Shown: positions 18,031 to 28,057, numbered from the stretch's first letter. The stretch: DNA of 64,000 bases from Anaerolineaceae bacterium (GCA_020634165.1 JACKCF010000001.1:1922001-1986000); one strand, 5' to 3'. The notes: a model not told the origin generated them from the sequence alone. Made by a program: numbers and translations.

Positions 18031-19506
18031 ATGAGCCATCACATTAAGATTGATCCCACCCCTGTTTTTGATATTTCGCCGTATTTGTACATGCAATTCA
18101 TGGAGCCATTGGGGACAACGGATTCTTCTGTCGAAGCCGCGTGGGATTTTATGACCAATCAGTGGCGGCCTCAGTTTATTGAAACTGTTCGTGACTTAGC
18201 GCCTAGCAGCATTCGCTGGGGCGGTATTCTGACCAGCTACTGGAAATGGCGAGAAGGCATTGGCCCCCGCGACCAACGTAAACCCATGCATAATTATCTG
18301 TGGGGTGGGCTGGAGTCTAATCAGGTCGGCATTCATGAAATTCTTGACCTTTGCCAGCAGGTGGGGGCAGAGCCGCTCATGGCGATCAATTTCGCCGCTG
18401 ATGGTCGCCCAGCTTATATCAATACGCTAACCGGAGAAAATCGCGCTGGAACGCCTGAAGAAGCCGCCGATCTGGTCAGCTACTGCAATGACCCTGATCA
18501 TCCGGAGCGTCGTGCTAATGGGCAAGCTGCACCTTGGAATATCCGGCTGTGGCAGATTGGGAATGAAACATCGTATCCTCAAGCAGGCTCCAGATTCACC
18601 AGCACTGAAAATGCGAAAAATTATCTGAAATTTGCCACAGCCATGCGCGAACGCGATGCATCCATCAAATTAATCGGGTGGGGCGACGAAGAGCGTGGCA
18701 GCGATAATTGGTGGGCCTCAGAACTTCTCGCTACGGCGGGTGACAAGATTGACTATATTGCCGCCCACATGATGCACCAGCGTCCCCAAAGGGAAAATAC
18801 CGTTCTGGTCAGCCAGGATTACGCGCGTGACTACAACTGCACCTGGGAAGAGCTGCACGAATTATTTGGCTTGGTTGTGACCAAACTTGCCAATTTAAGG
18901 CAGAGAGTCGCGGATGCTGGGTCGGATGTTGGTCTGGCCCTTACCGAAGGTCATCTCTCGCTTAAACCCCACAATACAAATCCCTTACTCAATACCTGGC
19001 TTTCTGGCTTGTATCATGCCCGTGTGATGAGCCTTTATGAGCGCAATGGCGACTTTGTAAAAGTGGCCACATTGGCCGACTTCTTCGGCACCCGCTGGAC
19101 AGTCAACGCCGTGATGCTCGGTGGACCTCATCAAAATGCCTACTTGATGCCTGTTGGCGTGATTATGCGCCTATATAAGAAATATAGCGGCACGCAGGGT
19201 GTTGCTGTTCCGGCAAACATAGGCGCACTTGAGCTATCAGCCAGTCGTGATGCCAATAGAATGTACCTGCATGCTGTAAATACCGACCTTCATTACTCAC
19301 AGGACCTTGTTGTACAGATCGCTGGCATACCGGTTAAGCATGCGACTGTTTTGGAGATTGCTCCCGACGACATCTTTGCCTACGTCGATCACGAAAGATC
19401 GGACGTATTCACCCCCATAGAACGGGCTGCGACAGTGAATGACGGTCGGGTTTCTTGGTCATTTCCCGCTGCATCGGTCTCGGTTGTTGTACTTGACCTT
19501 GACTAG
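18031..19506 (+). CDS. GH51-type alpha-L-arabinofuranosidase
   Basis: 491 residues, the usual length for GH51. SSIRWGGILTSYWKWREGIG is the family's conserved N-terminal block, and AADLVSYCND matches the EAxxWVEYCN block. WQIGNE gives the acid/base at Glu179. Glu306 in ALTEGH is the likely nucleophile, at a spacing close to known members. It lacks a signal peptide and so cleaves terminal arabinofuranose from imported oligosaccharides in the cytoplasm. GGGAGA precedes the ATG. It ends the operon. The two motif regions deviate slightly from the textbook consensus (WGG rather than WPGG), so another furanosidase specificity is possible. Confidence 0.82.
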   Translation: MSHHIKIDPTPVFDISPYLYMQFMEPLGTTDSSVEAAWDFMTNQWRPQFIETVRDLAPSSIRWGGILTSYWKWREGIGPRDQRKPMHNYLWGGLESNQVGIHEILDLCQQVGAEPLMAINFAADGRPAYINTLTGENRAGTPEEAADLVSYCNDPDHPERRANGQAAPWNIRLWQIGNETSYPQAGSRFTSTENAKNYLKFATAMRERDASIKLIGWGDEERGSDNWWASELLATAGDKIDYIAAHMMHQRPQRENTVLVSQDYARDYNCTWEELHELFGLVVTKLANLRQRVADAGSDVGLALTEGHLSLKPHNTNPLLNTWLSGLYHARVMSLYERNGDFVKVATLADFFGTRWTVNAVMLGGPHQNAYLMPVGVIMRLYKKYSGTQGVAVPANIGALELSASRDANRMYLHAVNTDLHYSQDLVVQIAGIPVKHATVLEIAPDDIFAYVDHERSDVFTPIERAATVNDGRVSWSFPAASVSVVVLDLD

Positions 19507-19669
19507 ATACATGGGCCGTATATAAACCTGAAACTTGATCCTGGATTTTGTAGCACCTGATGTAATTTCACGCTTACCTTGAACTGTGCGTATAAATCAA
19601 ATGGGGAGGGCATGAGCGTAGTCGTTATAGATATGCGTGTTCGACCCCCGTCGCTCCGAAAAGTTATAA

Positions 19670-19707
19670 AATAGCCATTCCTCAACGTCACTTGAGAAAT
19701 GGCTATT
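19670..19707 (-). terminator. Hairpin terminator downstream of the GH127 gene, copy 1 of a repeated element
   Basis: On the minus strand AATAGCCATTTCTCAA pairs with TTGAGGAATGGCTATT (one G-U pair), loop 6 nt, followed by TTAT. It lies about 54 nt past the stop of the minus-strand GH127 gene. Almost the same stem occurs at 61656-61693 behind another operon, in the same orientation relative to its gene. Confidence 0.75.
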
Positions 19708-19760
19708 ATTGCAGGCTTCGTAAAAACCGATTCAGAGATGAGTCAGAATAGTACTAAGAA

Positions 19761-21647
19761 CTAATCCTCGCTCCGATGGACCCAGACGGTCATCTTGCCC
19801 ACGCCGCGGTGTCCCCAGGCATAATAAGGAATCGCCATGATCTTGGTTGCGTTGTTTGTTGAAGTGCCCCGAATGATCGTCACACCACCTAACAGGTCGG
19901 GCATGTGAACGGCCTCAAATTCAGCCGAATCAGACAGGGTGGTATCAAACACATCAGTATCGTTGTCGACGTGCTCGAAGGCATACACAATCGGTCCGCG
20001 TTCCAGGGCGACCTTGCCGACCAGAGCAGCCACTTCGGGATGCGCGACGACCCTTCGCACCGGCATCGGTAGATTGAGTACCAACTCCGTTGTTCCCTTC
20101 CATTCCCGTTCAATGGTGACGTATCCATTTTCGATCTCGATAGGGACTGGCTCGCCATCAACTGAAAGCGTTGCAAGGGCGGGGTCGGCATCAATATATG
20201 TATAGAGGTCGCTGTCCAGCGGACGACTCTGCGCCCAGCCAGGAATCCTTAACTTCAGTGCAAATCGAGTGAGTTCCGATGCTGTGACCGACAGCTTGAT
20301 AGCGCCATCCCAGGGATAATGTGTTGTCTGTGTCAGTTTGATGGGACTGCCGCCCAGATCAACGGTTCCGCTGCCAGCGACATAGAGATTGACGTACAGG
20401 TCATTATCGCGCACGGCATAAACATAGCCGGAAAGTGACGGCAGCAGACGTACCACATTGGTTGGGCAGCACGATGTTCTAAACCACGGCTGACGTGTAA
20501 TCTCATTGTCTCGGTTAAACCGATATTCGCCGTCACTTGCCAGCGGATTCACATAGAAGAACAATTGCCCGCCCAGGTCGATCCCAGAGAGGAAACCGTT
20601 ATAAAGGGTTCTCTCAAGGACATCGATATATTTGCTGTCGCCTGTCAGCAAAAACAAACGATGATTCCAGAAGATGTTCGCCTGTGATGCGCACGTCTCA
20701 TTGTAGGAAGTCAGGTTTGGTAGTTCATAATTCTCGCTGAACGACTCGCCTTCATGTTTAGCACCGATCCCCCCCGTTAGTGCCAGCTTCTTGCCGACGA
20801 CATTCTTCCAGATGGTCTTGATCGCCGAAATATAATCTGCATCACCAGTTAGCGCCGCCACATCGGCCATGCCAGAATACATATACGCCGCCCGTACCGC
20901 GTGTCCAACGGCTTCAGTCTGCTTTGTAACAGGCAGGTGATCTTGACAGTAGGGACCGTAGATTTCTCGACCATTGCCTTGGCCGCGCTCATCGAGGAAG
21001 AACTTGGCTAGTTTCAGATAGCGTTCATCGCCTGTCACGCGATACAGACGCACCAGGCCGATTTCAATTTCCTGATGACCTGGTACATCCCGACGTTTGC
21101 CTTCGCCAAATACCGCATCGATCAGATTGGCATTCTTAATGCAAATATCCAGGAAGCGTCGCTTGCCTGTGGAAAGATAATAGGCGACCCCGGCTTCATA
21201 CATATGGCCAACGTTATATAGCTCATGACTCATATAGAGAAAAGACCAGCGTTCAGGCCCTACGAACTCTTGCACATTGACCGGATCAATAGTCCTGTCC
21301 GTATACAGATAGCCGTCCTCTTCCTGCGCTGCTTCGATCTTTTCGATCAGATCATCGACGTACGCTTCCAACTCGGGATTAGGTGCAATCTGTAGCGCAT
21401 AGGCTGCGCCCTCAATCACCTTAAAAACATCCGAATCATTGAAGAAACGCCCAATATGTGGGCCATCCATCAGGCCAGCCGCTTTGACGAAGTTGTCAAT
21501 ACGTCCGGTTTCTTCACACTTCTGGAAGTCATACGGGATTGTCACATTGACCGAGGTGTCGATACGCGGCTTCCAGAAGGCATCGTCAATTCGGACCTCG
21601 GTGAAAGCAATTGGCTGAATAGGATAATCGCGTTTTTCGGTGGACAT
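19761..21647 (-). CDS. GH127 beta-L-arabinofuranosidase
   Basis: 628 residues, the normal length. The family's zinc/cysteine site is readable: NETC gives Glu317 and Cys319, and TSCCPTN gives Cys393 and Cys394. In HypBA1 the matching residues are Glu338, Cys340, Cys417 and Cys418, where the last is the nucleophile. Glu301 is a candidate acid/base from its spacing. It has no signal peptide, so it hydrolyses beta-L-arabinofuranosides imported by the upstream transporter. Its ATG lies 3 nt after the stop of the related upstream gene. It is the last gene of a six-gene minus-strand unit and is followed by a hairpin terminator. Confidence 0.9.
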   Translation of the reverse strand: MSTEKRDYPIQPIAFTEVRIDDAFWKPRIDTSVNVTIPYDFQKCEETGRIDNFVKAAGLMDGPHIGRFFNDSDVFKVIEGAAYALQIAPNPELEAYVDDLIEKIEAAQEEDGYLYTDRTIDPVNVQEFVGPERWSFLYMSHELYNVGHMYEAGVAYYLSTGKRRFLDICIKNANLIDAVFGEGKRRDVPGHQEIEIGLVRLYRVTGDERYLKLAKFFLDERGQGNGREIYGPYCQDHLPVTKQTEAVGHAVRAAYMYSGMADVAALTGDADYISAIKTIWKNVVGKKLALTGGIGAKHEGESFSENYELPNLTSYNETCASQANIFWNHRLFLLTGDSKYIDVLERTLYNGFLSGIDLGGQLFFYVNPLASDGEYRFNRDNEITRQPWFRTSCCPTNVVRLLPSLSGYVYAVRDNDLYVNLYVAGSGTVDLGGSPIKLTQTTHYPWDGAIKLSVTASELTRFALKLRIPGWAQSRPLDSDLYTYIDADPALATLSVDGEPVPIEIENGYVTIEREWKGTTELVLNLPMPVRRVVAHPEVAALVGKVALERGPIVYAFEHVDNDTDVFDTTLSDSAEFEAVHMPDLLGGVTIIRGTSTNNATKIMAIPYYAWGHRGVGKMTVWVHRSED

Positions 21648-21650
21648 TTC

Positions 21651-23537
21651 TTATCCTTTGGTTGGGTCCGCAATAGGGAATGCGGCAATCCGTAAATGGG
21701 TAGAACCATACGGTATCAGTGTGACTTCTTCGATAGCCTCGTCAGACCAATGGGGACCAGCGTCAATATCGCCTGCCGAATTATCGACCAGCTTCCAGTC
21801 TGGCAGCTTCTTGGCAACGGTCTTGATGACAACCGGTGCCTCATCTGTCGAAAACGGCACATCTGGAATTTCACCTTCAGTGACAGCAGCACCAACAAGT
21901 GCGCCATTGTCTAGAACAAGTCCATAGTTCCAATCGCTTTTGGGATAGACTTCCCAGTCAGCATGCGGTTGTTCACCCGCGATCTGCTTCCATTCCTCGG
22001 CGATCTTTAGGCCAAACAGCAGCGGCCCGCGATAAACCGATACCAGCCCCTTGTGACCAGTTTCCAGACGAATTTCCATCGGCAGCGTCAGCGAGAGCGT
22101 ATCGCCGGATTGCCACACACGCCGAACTTCATGGAAGGTGCCCGCTGCGCGAATCGTCTCACTCTGGCCATCCACTGTGATCGTCGCCTGCTCAGCCCAA
22201 TCTGGAATCCGCAGTTGGAATCCAAATTCTGTCGGCTGATTCAATTGGAGGGTGAATTCAACCGTTCCTGAGAAGGGATAGTTGGTTGTTTCTGTGATTG
22301 TCATTGGCACACCATTGCCCACAAAAGTCTGTGCTTCGCACGGGGCATAGGCAATCGCCGCGATGCCATTGTCAGCAGTCTCCATGAACAGGCTCTTGGT
22401 AAATTTCGGCCATGCCTGGTGCATATTGGCGGTACAGCAGCCAAAGTTCGGCTCCAGCCCGTAGATGTTTGATTCATTACCATTGTTGGTCCAGTGACGC
22501 TCCGCGACCGTCGCCAGCACTTGGTTGACCTGTTGATCGTACTGGTGCGCCCACATATCAGCAGATAACGTCGCTGGCAGCGCATTAAACGTCAATCGTT
22601 CCAATTGGTCACCGAAAAATGGATCACCCAGAATACGAATCAGTTCTTCTAGCGAAAACATGTACTCGGCGACAGCGCATAGTTCCGTACCGCTGGTAGG
22701 GGAGGTGCCGTTAAGGTGCTCATCACCGCTCCAGATGCCATTGGGCTGGCCATGATGCTTCATCAACTGCTCGATGCCCAGCCGCGAAGCGATCCGGTGC
22801 CATTCCTTGCCCGTTTGCGCATAAAAAACCCCTGGCGCTTTCACGCCCATCGCATTATTCACGACGTGCGTGTACATACCGCCATCCCACTCTTCCAGCG
22901 GCAGATAGTCCTTAAGCGTATAATTTGCCTGCAACTCAGCCCAGTCATCAGCGGATTGCATCAACTCATCTGCCAGGTCCAGCAAAAAGCTCTCTGCCGT
23001 GATGTTATACAGCCAGTGGATCACCAGCACATTATCCATCACGCGCGACTGGCTCCAGCTATATAAGGGTCGGGCTTTTAGCACACGCTTTTGATAATGA
23101 AAATACTTCAGCATCAGGTCGATGACGCGCTCATCATCGCTGACTTCGTAATACATCATCAGCACCTTAAGCATGACCATCCGCGCCCACCAATCGGGGT
23201 TTCTTGGGCCGAAAAAGCCATTTGGTTTCAGGCTGTTCAGCGACCAATCTACCCAGGACTTGACCTTATTGATGAGTCGTTCGTCATCCAGCAGATAAGC
23301 CAGCGGGAGTAGCCCATCCAGATAATACGGGCCGCGCTCCCAGGATTCGCCAGTCCCACCGAGCCATCCGCTGTTGGGTCCAACATCTTCCCAGAACTCA
23401 TCCAGATGCCCGGACAAACCATTCGCCTGAATATGTAACTGATCTTTGAGCCATCCCTTTGGCTTGATGGCACCCAGGGGCAGCGCTCGGAATGCCGTTG
23501 GATACAGGGGTTCTCGATTGGGTGGCAATTGCTTCAT
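21651..23537 (-). CDS. GH127-related (DUF1680) glycosidase, second paralogue
   Basis: 628 residues from the ATG at 23537, which has AGGA 9 nt upstream; an in-frame TTG at 23546 lacks one. The N-terminal block GAIKPKGWLKDQL is typical of the DUF1680 superfamily. The zinc/cysteine site is kept: TELC gives Glu285 and Cys287, and NFGCCTAN gives Cys367 and Cys368. GDEHLNG near residue 272 may supply the acid/base. It is clearly diverged from its neighbour, so the two probably cut different sugars or linkages. Members of this wider group act on beta-L-arabinofuranose and on other branched or acidic furanose sugars. There is no signal peptide. Confidence 0.85.
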   Translation of the reverse strand: MKQLPPNREPLYPTAFRALPLGAIKPKGWLKDQLHIQANGLSGHLDEFWEDVGPNSGWLGGTGESWERGPYYLDGLLPLAYLLDDERLINKVKSWVDWSLNSLKPNGFFGPRNPDWWARMVMLKVLMMYYEVSDDERVIDLMLKYFHYQKRVLKARPLYSWSQSRVMDNVLVIHWLYNITAESFLLDLADELMQSADDWAELQANYTLKDYLPLEEWDGGMYTHVVNNAMGVKAPGVFYAQTGKEWHRIASRLGIEQLMKHHGQPNGIWSGDEHLNGTSPTSGTELCAVAEYMFSLEELIRILGDPFFGDQLERLTFNALPATLSADMWAHQYDQQVNQVLATVAERHWTNNGNESNIYGLEPNFGCCTANMHQAWPKFTKSLFMETADNGIAAIAYAPCEAQTFVGNGVPMTITETTNYPFSGTVEFTLQLNQPTEFGFQLRIPDWAEQATITVDGQSETIRAAGTFHEVRRVWQSGDTLSLTLPMEIRLETGHKGLVSVYRGPLLFGLKIAEEWKQIAGEQPHADWEVYPKSDWNYGLVLDNGALVGAAVTEGEIPDVPFSTDEAPVVIKTVAKKLPDWKLVDNSAGDIDAGPHWSDEAIEEVTLIPYGSTHLRIAAFPIADPTKG

Positions 23538-23650
23538 TTTCTGCAATCCTGATGACAGCGAAGGATAAAATTTGACACAGTTCTAAAGTCAATGCTTATG
23601 AAGGCGTGTAGAGGTAAGGCACGCCTTGCCTGGCATATCTCTTAGTTGCT

Positions 23651-24553
23651 TTAGCTCTTGACGGCACCACCCATCAGACCATTCATGTAGTAGCGTTGCA
23701 AAAGCAAAAAGATCACCAGGCTGGGAATAATCGACACGACAACGCCCGCCTGCAACGCACCCCAGTCGATAATGCCGTATAGGCCGCTGCGCACATTCGT
23801 CAGGAAAATGGGCAGCGTGAAGTTATTCTGATTGGTCATGAAGATCAGTGCCGCCAGGAACTCGTTCCAGGAATTAATGAACGCATAAATAGCAACGGTA
23901 ACAACCCCCGGCAGGACCAGTCGCAGCATCATCCGGTAAAGCACGCTTATTGACGTGCAGCCATCGAGCAGGGCAGATTCTTCGATTTCCTGCGGCACGG
24001 CTAAAAAGCTGTTTCGCATCAGGAAGATGCCAAATGGTAGCTGGAACGTGATATACACCAGTGCCAGCCCGAATAGGCTGTTGTGCAGATCAATGTTACT
24101 GAGCATCACAAACAACGGGATCAAAATCGACTGAAACGGAATCATCAAGGTGGATAATACCATGATGAACAGCAGATTCTTCCCTCGAAAGTGAAAGCGC
24201 GCAAAACCATAGCCGCCGAGCGTACTCAGGATAATCGTCCCGACAACCGTCAACAGAGAAACAATCGCGCTGTTCCACACATGCTGCATCACACCAACAC
24301 GCCCGAAGGTCGTTAGCTCGATGTAGTTATCCAGGACAATTTGCGTTGGAAAGTAAGTTGGTGGCACAGCCAGGGCTTCCGCAGGTGGCTTCAGTGAATT
24401 CAGCGCCGACCACACAATCGGGAACAGAAACAGGAGCGCCAGCACAATCAGGGCGATGTAACGTAGCCCCAGCAGCAGAGCGTTCCGCATATGGCGCATT
24501 TGCTGTGGGGACAGGCCCGATTCATTTTGTTGTAGTGTGTTGGTGGTAGTCAT
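23651..24553 (-). CDS. CUT1 sugar ABC permease, MalG/UgpE type
   Basis: 300 residues: about 30 polar residues, then six predicted helices. The EAA loop IEESALLDGCTSISVLY is near residue 195, and QRYYMNGLMGGAVKS is a typical C-terminus. ATG 24553 overlaps the stop of the upstream permease as TGATG; a GTG one codon earlier is the alternative. It is the second channel half of the arabinofuranoside importer. Confidence 0.88.
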   Translation of the reverse strand: MTTTNTLQQNESGLSPQQMRHMRNALLLGLRYIALIVLALLFLFPIVWSALNSLKPPAEALAVPPTYFPTQIVLDNYIELTTFGRVGVMQHVWNSAIVSLLTVVGTIILSTLGGYGFARFHFRGKNLLFIMVLSTLMIPFQSILIPLFVMLSNIDLHNSLFGLALVYITFQLPFGIFLMRNSFLAVPQEIEESALLDGCTSISVLYRMMLRLVLPGVVTVAIYAFINSWNEFLAALIFMTNQNNFTLPIFLTNVRSGLYGIIDWGALQAGVVVSIIPSLVIFLLLQRYYMNGLMGGAVKS

Positions 24554-25452
24554 CACGTATTATCCCGCAGCAGGTAGAATTGGACGGCACTCAGTAAGAC
24601 CAGGATCACCAGCAATACGATGGACATCGCCGCACCATAGCCCATCTTGAAGTAGGTGAATGAGTTGTTGAAGATCCAGTACACAACGGAAATCGTGCTG
24701 TTCCTGGGGCCGCCACCCGTCATAATGTAAAACTGGTCAAACGACAAAACGGACCCAATGACGGACAGAATCAGCGCCAGGGCAATCGTGCGCCGCATCA
24801 GGGGCAATGTGATGAAGCGCAGCTTGTGGAAGTATCCCGCGCCATCGACTTCTGCCGATTCATACAATTCATCTGGTATAGCTTGCAAACCAGCCAGCAG
24901 CAGGATCATCGTAAAGCCCACCGTCTTCCACACTACGGAAACGATAATCACTGCCATCGCGCTGTCTGGTCGCGCCATGAACAACTGCGCTTTTTCCACA
25001 ATGCCCAGGTCGAGCATGATCTTGTTGATGATGCCCACCTGATCATTCAGCAGCCACACCCACAACAGGCTGGAAACGCCCAGGCCAATCACCACCGGCA
25101 TAAAGAAAATCGTCCTGAAGATGCCGATGCCCGGAATGCTGTGGCGTACCAGTGACGCCAGAATAAAACCCAGGATGAAGATCGGCGGCGTAACGAGTAG
25201 CGTATAGCGCGCCGTAAACTCGATGCTCTTCAGGAACTGGCGATCAGTCGTAAGGCTGGTGTAATTGTCTAACCCAATAAACGTATGATCGCCAAACAGC
25301 GGCCAGTCGAAGAACGACATGGTGAAGGTCATCAATAGCGGGATGATAAAAAAGACACTCACAAAAAGTACAGTTGGAAGAACAAACAATATACCTGTCA
25401 GCTTGCGTCTTTGTTCCCAGGATAGACGTTGCAAAGACAATGATGCCGTCAA
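24553..25452 (-). CDS. CUT1 sugar ABC permease, MalF/UgpA type
   Basis: 299 residues with six predicted helices, beginning KLTGILFVLPTVLFVSVFF. The EAA loop YESAEVDGAGYFHKLRF is near residue 190, followed by MTGGGPRNSTISVVYWIF. The start is TTG 25452, supported by AAGGA 8 nt upstream; no ATG precedes the first helix. It follows the binding-protein gene after a hairpin and is coupled to the next permease. Confidence 0.87.
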   Translation of the reverse strand: MTASLSLQRLSWEQRRKLTGILFVLPTVLFVSVFFIIPLLMTFTMSFFDWPLFGDHTFIGLDNYTSLTTDRQFLKSIEFTARYTLLVTPPIFILGFILASLVRHSIPGIGIFRTIFFMPVVIGLGVSSLLWVWLLNDQVGIINKIMLDLGIVEKAQLFMARPDSAMAVIIVSVVWKTVGFTMILLLAGLQAIPDELYESAEVDGAGYFHKLRFITLPLMRRTIALALILSVIGSVLSFDQFYIMTGGGPRNSTISVVYWIFNNSFTYFKMGYGAAMSIVLLVILVLLSAVQFYLLRDNT

Positions 25453-25496
25453 GACACGATTCCTTCGTTTTCAAACTATATTTCGAAAAAAGCCGA

Positions 25497-25522
25497 GTGC
25501 CCGCACAGAAAAGTACGGGCAC
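25497..25522 (-). terminator. Hairpin with T-run after binding-protein gene (attenuator-like)
   Basis: On the minus strand GTGCCCG and CGGGCAC (25516-25522 and 25497-25503) pair perfectly. A T-run follows a few bases later (TCGGCTTTTTT). It lies 12 nt after the binding-protein stop and 45 nt before the permease start. Confidence 0.65.
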
Positions 25523-25534
25523 CGTATCAGGCGT

Positions 25535-26788
25535 TTATCCGCCCATGATTTCGCTGAAACGCTGCTGTGCTTCAGCGACTGCGCCGTCAAGGTCACCATC
25601 GAAGATGGCAACCTGTAGCATCAGCAGCCAGGGGCCGTTTGCATCATTGAACAGGTCGTTGTAGACCAGGCTGTAGGGTGTATGGCCAACGGAAAGCGTG
25701 CTTGCTGCCAGGCTCAGACGCGGATCTTCCTCGAAGTATTCGTTTTCTGCCAGCGATAAGCGGACAGGCAGTTGATTATTTCCTGCATACAGCTCAAGCT
25801 GGACATCATCGGAAAGTGCCCACTCGATGAATTCCCATGCTTCTTCCACATAGGGGCTGCCTGCCGGAATACCGATATTATCGCCGCCACCGAAGGAAGC
25901 CGTACCGCCGTCCTTGCCGGGGATGTAGGTCACATCGAAGTTCAGTTCGGGGTAATTGGTTTTGTAGTTGTCGATACCGAATGCACCTGTACCTGCCATA
26001 CCAATTGTGCCAGAAGCGAAGGCATTGACGAAGTTCTCGCCGCCATCAACCGAAGCACCTTCTGGGATCAGGCCTTCTTCCCACATGGTACGATACAGTT
26101 GTAGGGCTTCGCGCACCATCGGGTCTTCTTCCAGCGTCGGTTCAGAGAAGTCAGAGCTGAGAACATCGCCACCACTCGCCCAGATGAAGGGCAGGAAGGT
26201 GAAGGCGTTACAACCAGCGCAGTTCCCCGCGAAGTAGTATCCGTAGATGTCATCACCTAGTGCGCTGATGGCACGCGCTGCATCCAGGACTTCGGTCCAT
26301 GTCGTCGGCGGATTCTCTGGGTCAAGGCCAGCTTGCTCAAACAGGTCGACGTTGTAGATCAGGAATGAGCCTTCTGCCGCGAACGGAACTGCGTAGTTGC
26401 GGCCCTCAAATTCACCGAGCGTCATATGTGCTGGGCTGAGGTCATCAACATAAGCCAGTTGATTGACGAACTCGGTTAGGTCGGTAAGTTGGCCTGCGGA
26501 CGCGAATGCCGGAGTGTAGATCAGGTCAATGCTGGCGATGTCGGGTGCCTCACCAGCGGCAACAGCGGCGCCCAGCTTGGTAACGAACTCACCGGAAGGA
26601 ACTTCTGTCAATTCAATCTGGTTATCATGGGTGGCGTTCCACTCATCAACAAGTGTCTGCACGGAAAAGCTGATGCTCCGTACCCACATCGTCATCGTGA
26701 CAGGCTCATCCTGTGCGGAAAGGGGGGCAATGCTGATAACGAGTATGCCCATTAACAGGACAAGAGCCGCAAATTTACGGATTTTCAT
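25535..26788 (-). CDS. CUT1 sugar ABC substrate-binding protein (GH127 locus)
   Basis: 417 residues. The signal peptide KIRKFAALVLLMGILVISIAPLSA is cut before QDE. The mature part (TMTMWVRSISFSVQTLVDEW, later FGGGDNIGIPAGS) fits family 1 solute-binding proteins. GAGGAG lies 7 nt before ATG 26788, which I prefer over an upstream in-frame TTG at 26806. It delivers the ligand to permeases 25452 and 24553. Two GH127-type enzymes downstream point to beta-L-arabinofuranosides. Confidence 0.88.
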   Translation of the reverse strand: MKIRKFAALVLLMGILVISIAPLSAQDEPVTMTMWVRSISFSVQTLVDEWNATHDNQIELTEVPSGEFVTKLGAAVAAGEAPDIASIDLIYTPAFASAGQLTDLTEFVNQLAYVDDLSPAHMTLGEFEGRNYAVPFAAEGSFLIYNVDLFEQAGLDPENPPTTWTEVLDAARAISALGDDIYGYYFAGNCAGCNAFTFLPFIWASGGDVLSSDFSEPTLEEDPMVREALQLYRTMWEEGLIPEGASVDGGENFVNAFASGTIGMAGTGAFGIDNYKTNYPELNFDVTYIPGKDGGTASFGGGDNIGIPAGSPYVEEAWEFIEWALSDDVQLELYAGNNQLPVRLSLAENEYFEEDPRLSLAASTLSVGHTPYSLVYNDLFNDANGPWLLMLQVAIFDGDLDGAVAEAQQRFSEIMGG

Positions 26789-26941
26789 AGTAGTCTCCTC
26801 TTCCAATCAATAAGTGAAATGACATATGTTTCATCTCTTTATACCGTCCGATAAGCCCTCCCTTTAGTAACATCTCCTCGCCGACAACGGAACAAACCTG
26901 CATAAACCAGATCGACCTCGACAGCACGAGCCATCCGGTAT

Positions 26942-28024
26942 CTAAGTGTCTTCTTTCAGTGTGTGACGGTTGACGAACGCCCCATTTCCCTCACGCATGA
27001 AGTCAGAGGCATGAATATCCTTACCTTGCGGATCACCACAGGACTGCCTCACAAACAAATCACCTTTGATGAGTTGCTCGGTCGTTTCACATGGTTTTTT
27101 GTCGATTTGGCACAACAGGTTTTCGGCTGCGATCTGGCCCATCTTGAACAATGGCATCTGCACGGTAGTGAGCGTAGGGTTGCTTATCTGCGCAATTTCA
27201 TCATTGTCGTAGCCCACAATCGCGATGTCTTCTGGCACACGCAAACCATGCTCTTGTACTGCCAGGATCGCGCCAATGGCCATCTGGTCATTTGCCGCAG
27301 CGATTGCTGTGGGGAGTTCACTTTTTTGAATGAGTTCTTGAGTACACTGATAGCCACTTGGGACCGACCAATTGCCCCGATAGATCAGGCTTTCATCAAA
27401 AGACAGCCCGGCTTTTTCAAGCGATTGCTTGTAGCCAGTCAGGCGTTCTTCTGACGAAAAGTACGCCTCATGTCCTGCGATGTAGGCAATGCGCTTGTGA
27501 CCCAGTTTAGTCAGGTGGTCGATGGTCAGGGAGCTGTTGTAGACATCATCTGGAATAACGCTGTACGGGTCCGGCTCGTGGAACAGACGATGCACAGTGA
27601 CATAGGGCTTCGTATTGAGCAGGTCTTTGCGTTCACTGACCGTGTGCCACGTTTCTACGAAGACGAATCCATCAACCGAGTGGCCGAGCAGGTTCTGCAC
27701 GACATCACTTTGTGAATGTATTTCCCAGGGCATGTTGACGACGAGTGAAAAGTAGCCTCGTCTGTGGAAAACATCTTGCAGGCCCCGAATGATAATGGGT
27801 GCCCAGCTAGAGGTGAAATTATCAAGAATCACGCCGATGAGCGTGGATTGGTCAGTTCGTAAACTGCGGGCAGCCAGGTTTGGGGAATAGCCGAGGTCTT
27901 GCGCCACCTGCAAAATACGTGCGCGTGTATCCTGGCTGACAGGGTAGGAGCTGTTGCTCAACACACGCGATACAGTTGCGATCGATACCCCGACCGTTTC
28001 TGCAATTTCTTTTATCGTAACCAT
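26942..28024 (-). CDS. LacI-family regulator of the GH127 locus
   Basis: 360 residues. The headpiece VTIKEIAETVGVSIATVSRVLSN is followed by the hinge LGYSPNLAARSLRTDQ and a sugar-sensor domain (IGVILDNFTSSWA, IVGYDNDEIAQI). It heads the minus-strand locus, 153 nt before the binding-protein gene. Two copies of AGAAAACGTTTTCT lie in its own promoter region, so it is very likely autorepressed. No copy of that operator lies in the gap before the binding-protein gene, so regulator and importer may share this promoter. About 25 residues after the sensor core have no clear family match. Confidence 0.88.
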   Translation of the reverse strand: MVTIKEIAETVGVSIATVSRVLSNSSYPVSQDTRARILQVAQDLGYSPNLAARSLRTDQSTLIGVILDNFTSSWAPIIIRGLQDVFHRRGYFSLVVNMPWEIHSQSDVVQNLLGHSVDGFVFVETWHTVSERKDLLNTKPYVTVHRLFHEPDPYSVIPDDVYNSSLTIDHLTKLGHKRIAYIAGHEAYFSSEERLTGYKQSLEKAGLSFDESLIYRGNWSVPSGYQCTQELIQKSELPTAIAAANDQMAIGAILAVQEHGLRVPEDIAIVGYDNDEIAQISNPTLTTVQMPLFKMGQIAAENLLCQIDKKPCETTEQLIKGDLFVRQSCGDPQGKDIHASDFMREGNGAFVNRHTLKEDT

Positions 28025-28057
28025 AATATTGGCAAGAAATTTTCTGTATAAGTTGCT

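Noticed and set aside
26807..26941. Possible second operator around ACATATGT before the binding-protein gene
   Set aside because: Only the inner 8 bp are symmetric and it does not match the AGAAAACGTTTTCT sites of the local LacI protein.
26963..27454. Plus-strand ORF of 163 codons opposite the LacI-family gene
   Set aside because: Shadow of a confident LacI gene; no start signal and composition unlike the real proteins here.
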